Source: Microbacterium sp. MYb54 (GTDB lineage: Bacteria; Actinomycetota; Actinomycetes; Actinomycetales; Microbacteriaceae). From it: a stretch of DNA of 64,000 nt. How positions within the stretch are numbered: the stretch's first letter is position 1; each line of letters opens with the position of its first letter. Below, one piece after another: positions 63,189 to 64,000 of this stretch. Where the stretch lies: assembly GCF_002979515.1 (NCBI RefSeq), contig NZ_PCPA01000006.1, positions 124,001-188,000 on the forward strand. Direction: 5' to 3'. Below the pieces are notes generated by a model. The model was not told the DNA's origin, searched no databases, and saw nothing but the letters and a program-made list of their open reading frames with translations. Position numbers and translations under genes: made by a program.

Positions 63189-64000
63189 TCAGGCGAAGAC
63201 TTCGATGCCGCCGTGCGGCGAGACAAAGGGGGCGGGAGCTGTCCCGTCGGGGAGGGGCGGGTCGCCGTCCGGTCCGGGATGGGTGCCGGTGCCCCCTCGG
63301 CCCGCGGCTGCTCTACCGTGGGGCTGGCCACCGGCCGTTCCCGTCGCCGTACCGTTCGCAGAACCGCCGTTCGCGGAGTTCTGCGGGTTCGACGAGCCGG
63401 GGCCGTCATCCGAGGTCGAGAGCAGGAGCGATGCGTGTGGTGCTGCCGCGGCGAGGTCGCGCCGGAGGTCGACGAGGATCGCACGCAGCGCTTCGCGGCC
63501 GAGCTCGTTCGGGGCGTGGAGCTCGATGTGGATGGCGCCGCCCGAGATGTGTGCGCGCACCGTCACGGGACCGAGGTTCTCCGGTGACACGGTCAGCGTG
63601 AGACTGTGGTCGCCGTCCGGAGCCTGCGCGAGCGAGACAACGGGCGCCGTGATCTGGGGGAGCAGCACGGGGCGGGCGACGGAGACGGCGACCGGAGGAG
63701 CTGCTGGTGCCGCAGCCGTAGACGCAGCGGTGCTGCCGACGGCGGGCGGCGGGGTGAGCTCTCCGCCCGTGGTGGCGGTCTGCGTCGGCGCGGAGACGGG
63801 GGCCGGAGCGGATGTCGTGCCGGCCGGCAGAGGTGTGGATGCAGCATCCGGCGAGGCGTCGGGGCCGGTCGTCGCCGCATCGAGTGTTCCCGGTCGGTCG
63901 GCCTCCGTCCGGATGCCTGGCCGTCCGGATGCGACCGCGCCGCTGGGCGTCGAGCTGTCGACGGCGAGGCGCGGGGCAGCGGCGGCGGTTTCTGCGTCGT
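63189..64000 (-). CDS. fliK: flagellar hook-length control protein FliK (5' end outside window)
   Basis: The frame is open without a stop to the window end, giving at least 270 residues; the start is off-window. The C-terminal domain (LTLTVSPENLGPVTVRAHI ... IHIELHAPNELGREALR) is the Flg_hook/FliK C domain that talks to FlhB. It is followed by a Gly/Pro/Asn-rich tail. The N-terminal part visible here is Ala/Pro/Thr-rich and low in complexity, as is typical of FliK rulers. Confidence 0.88.
   Translation of the reverse strand, partial: DAETAAAAPRLAVDSSTPSGAVASGRPGIRTEADRPGTLDAATTGPDASPDAASTPLPAGTTSAPAPVSAPTQTATTGGELTPPPAVGSTAASTAAAPAAPPVAVSVARPVLLPQITAPVVSLAQAPDGDHSLTLTVSPENLGPVTVRAHISGGAIHIELHAPNELGREALRAILVDLRRDLAAAAPHASLLLSTSDDGPGSSNPQNSANGGSANGTATGTAGGQPHGRAAAGRGGTGTHPGPDGDPPLPDGTAPAPFVSPHGGIEVFA

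Noticed and set aside
61338..63587. 749-residue plus-strand frame across arsC, flgE and flgD
   Set aside because: It is antisense to flgE and flgD, whose proteins are unmistakable; the frame crosses terminators and shows only Arg/Gly-rich shadow composition.

Overview
The window is high-GC actinobacterial DNA. A Microbacteriaceae member, most likely Microbacterium, is inferred from several things: Tat and lipobox signals on high-GC genes, the rplM-rpsI-glmM-coaA-glmS-acpS-alr-tsaE housekeeping order, a Gram-positive flagellar operon with FlbD and CsrA, and an Acr3-type arsenic cluster. No insertion sequence, integrase, phage gene, CRISPR array or replication origin is visible.

Left part (1-17.9 kb). 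The window opens in the end of an M23 peptidoglycan peptidase gene, followed by tRNA-Thr(GGT) and tRNA-Met(CAT). A GntR/FCD regulator is divergent from a seven-gene operon: lipoprotein binding protein, enolase-superfamily dehydratase, two permeases, a double ATPase, an aldo/keto reductase and a rhamnose-mutarotase-like protein. It looks like uptake and oxidative catabolism of a deoxyhexose such as L-fucose or L-rhamnose. Next come a quinone-oxidoreductase-like gene, a hybrid DeoR/LacI-type regulator and a second sugar operon (CUT1 binding protein, two permeases, a 2-hydroxyacid dehydrogenase, a Tat-exported beta-propeller protein) that carries no ATPase gene.

Middle part (17.9-39.5 kb). This holds a CPBP membrane protease with a broken small membrane ORF after it, a TetR-MFS efflux pair with an 18-bp operator, a stress block (Gls24-like, CsbD, ECF sigma factor, two more Gls24-like proteins), an HxlR/NAD(P)-binding oxidoreductase pair, an APC permease with an RraA-fold protein, truA, two poorly characterised genes, and then the housekeeping block rplM, rpsI, glmM, (AraC and Ppx/GppA on the other strand), coaA, glmS, acpS, alr, tsaE.

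Right part (39.5-64 kb). The gene overlapping tsaE is a response regulator, not tsaB. A PAS/histidine kinase and a membrane protein with a degenerate GGDEF-like domain follow. A flagellar operon on the minus strand then fills the rest of the window: fliK (cut by the window end), flgD, flgE, an 8.9-kb interruption, flbD, motA, motB, fliM, fliN, fliO, fliP, fliQ, fliR, flhB, flhA, csrA. The interruption between flgE and flbD carries an acyl-CoA ligase, three small genes and an arsenic resistance cluster (arsR, ArsO-like flavoprotein, thioredoxin reductase, acr3, an ArsR-ArsC fusion, arsC).

Many genes begin 6-7 bases after a TAnnnT hexamer without a Shine-Dalgarno sequence. This suggests leaderless transcripts and was used to choose several starts.
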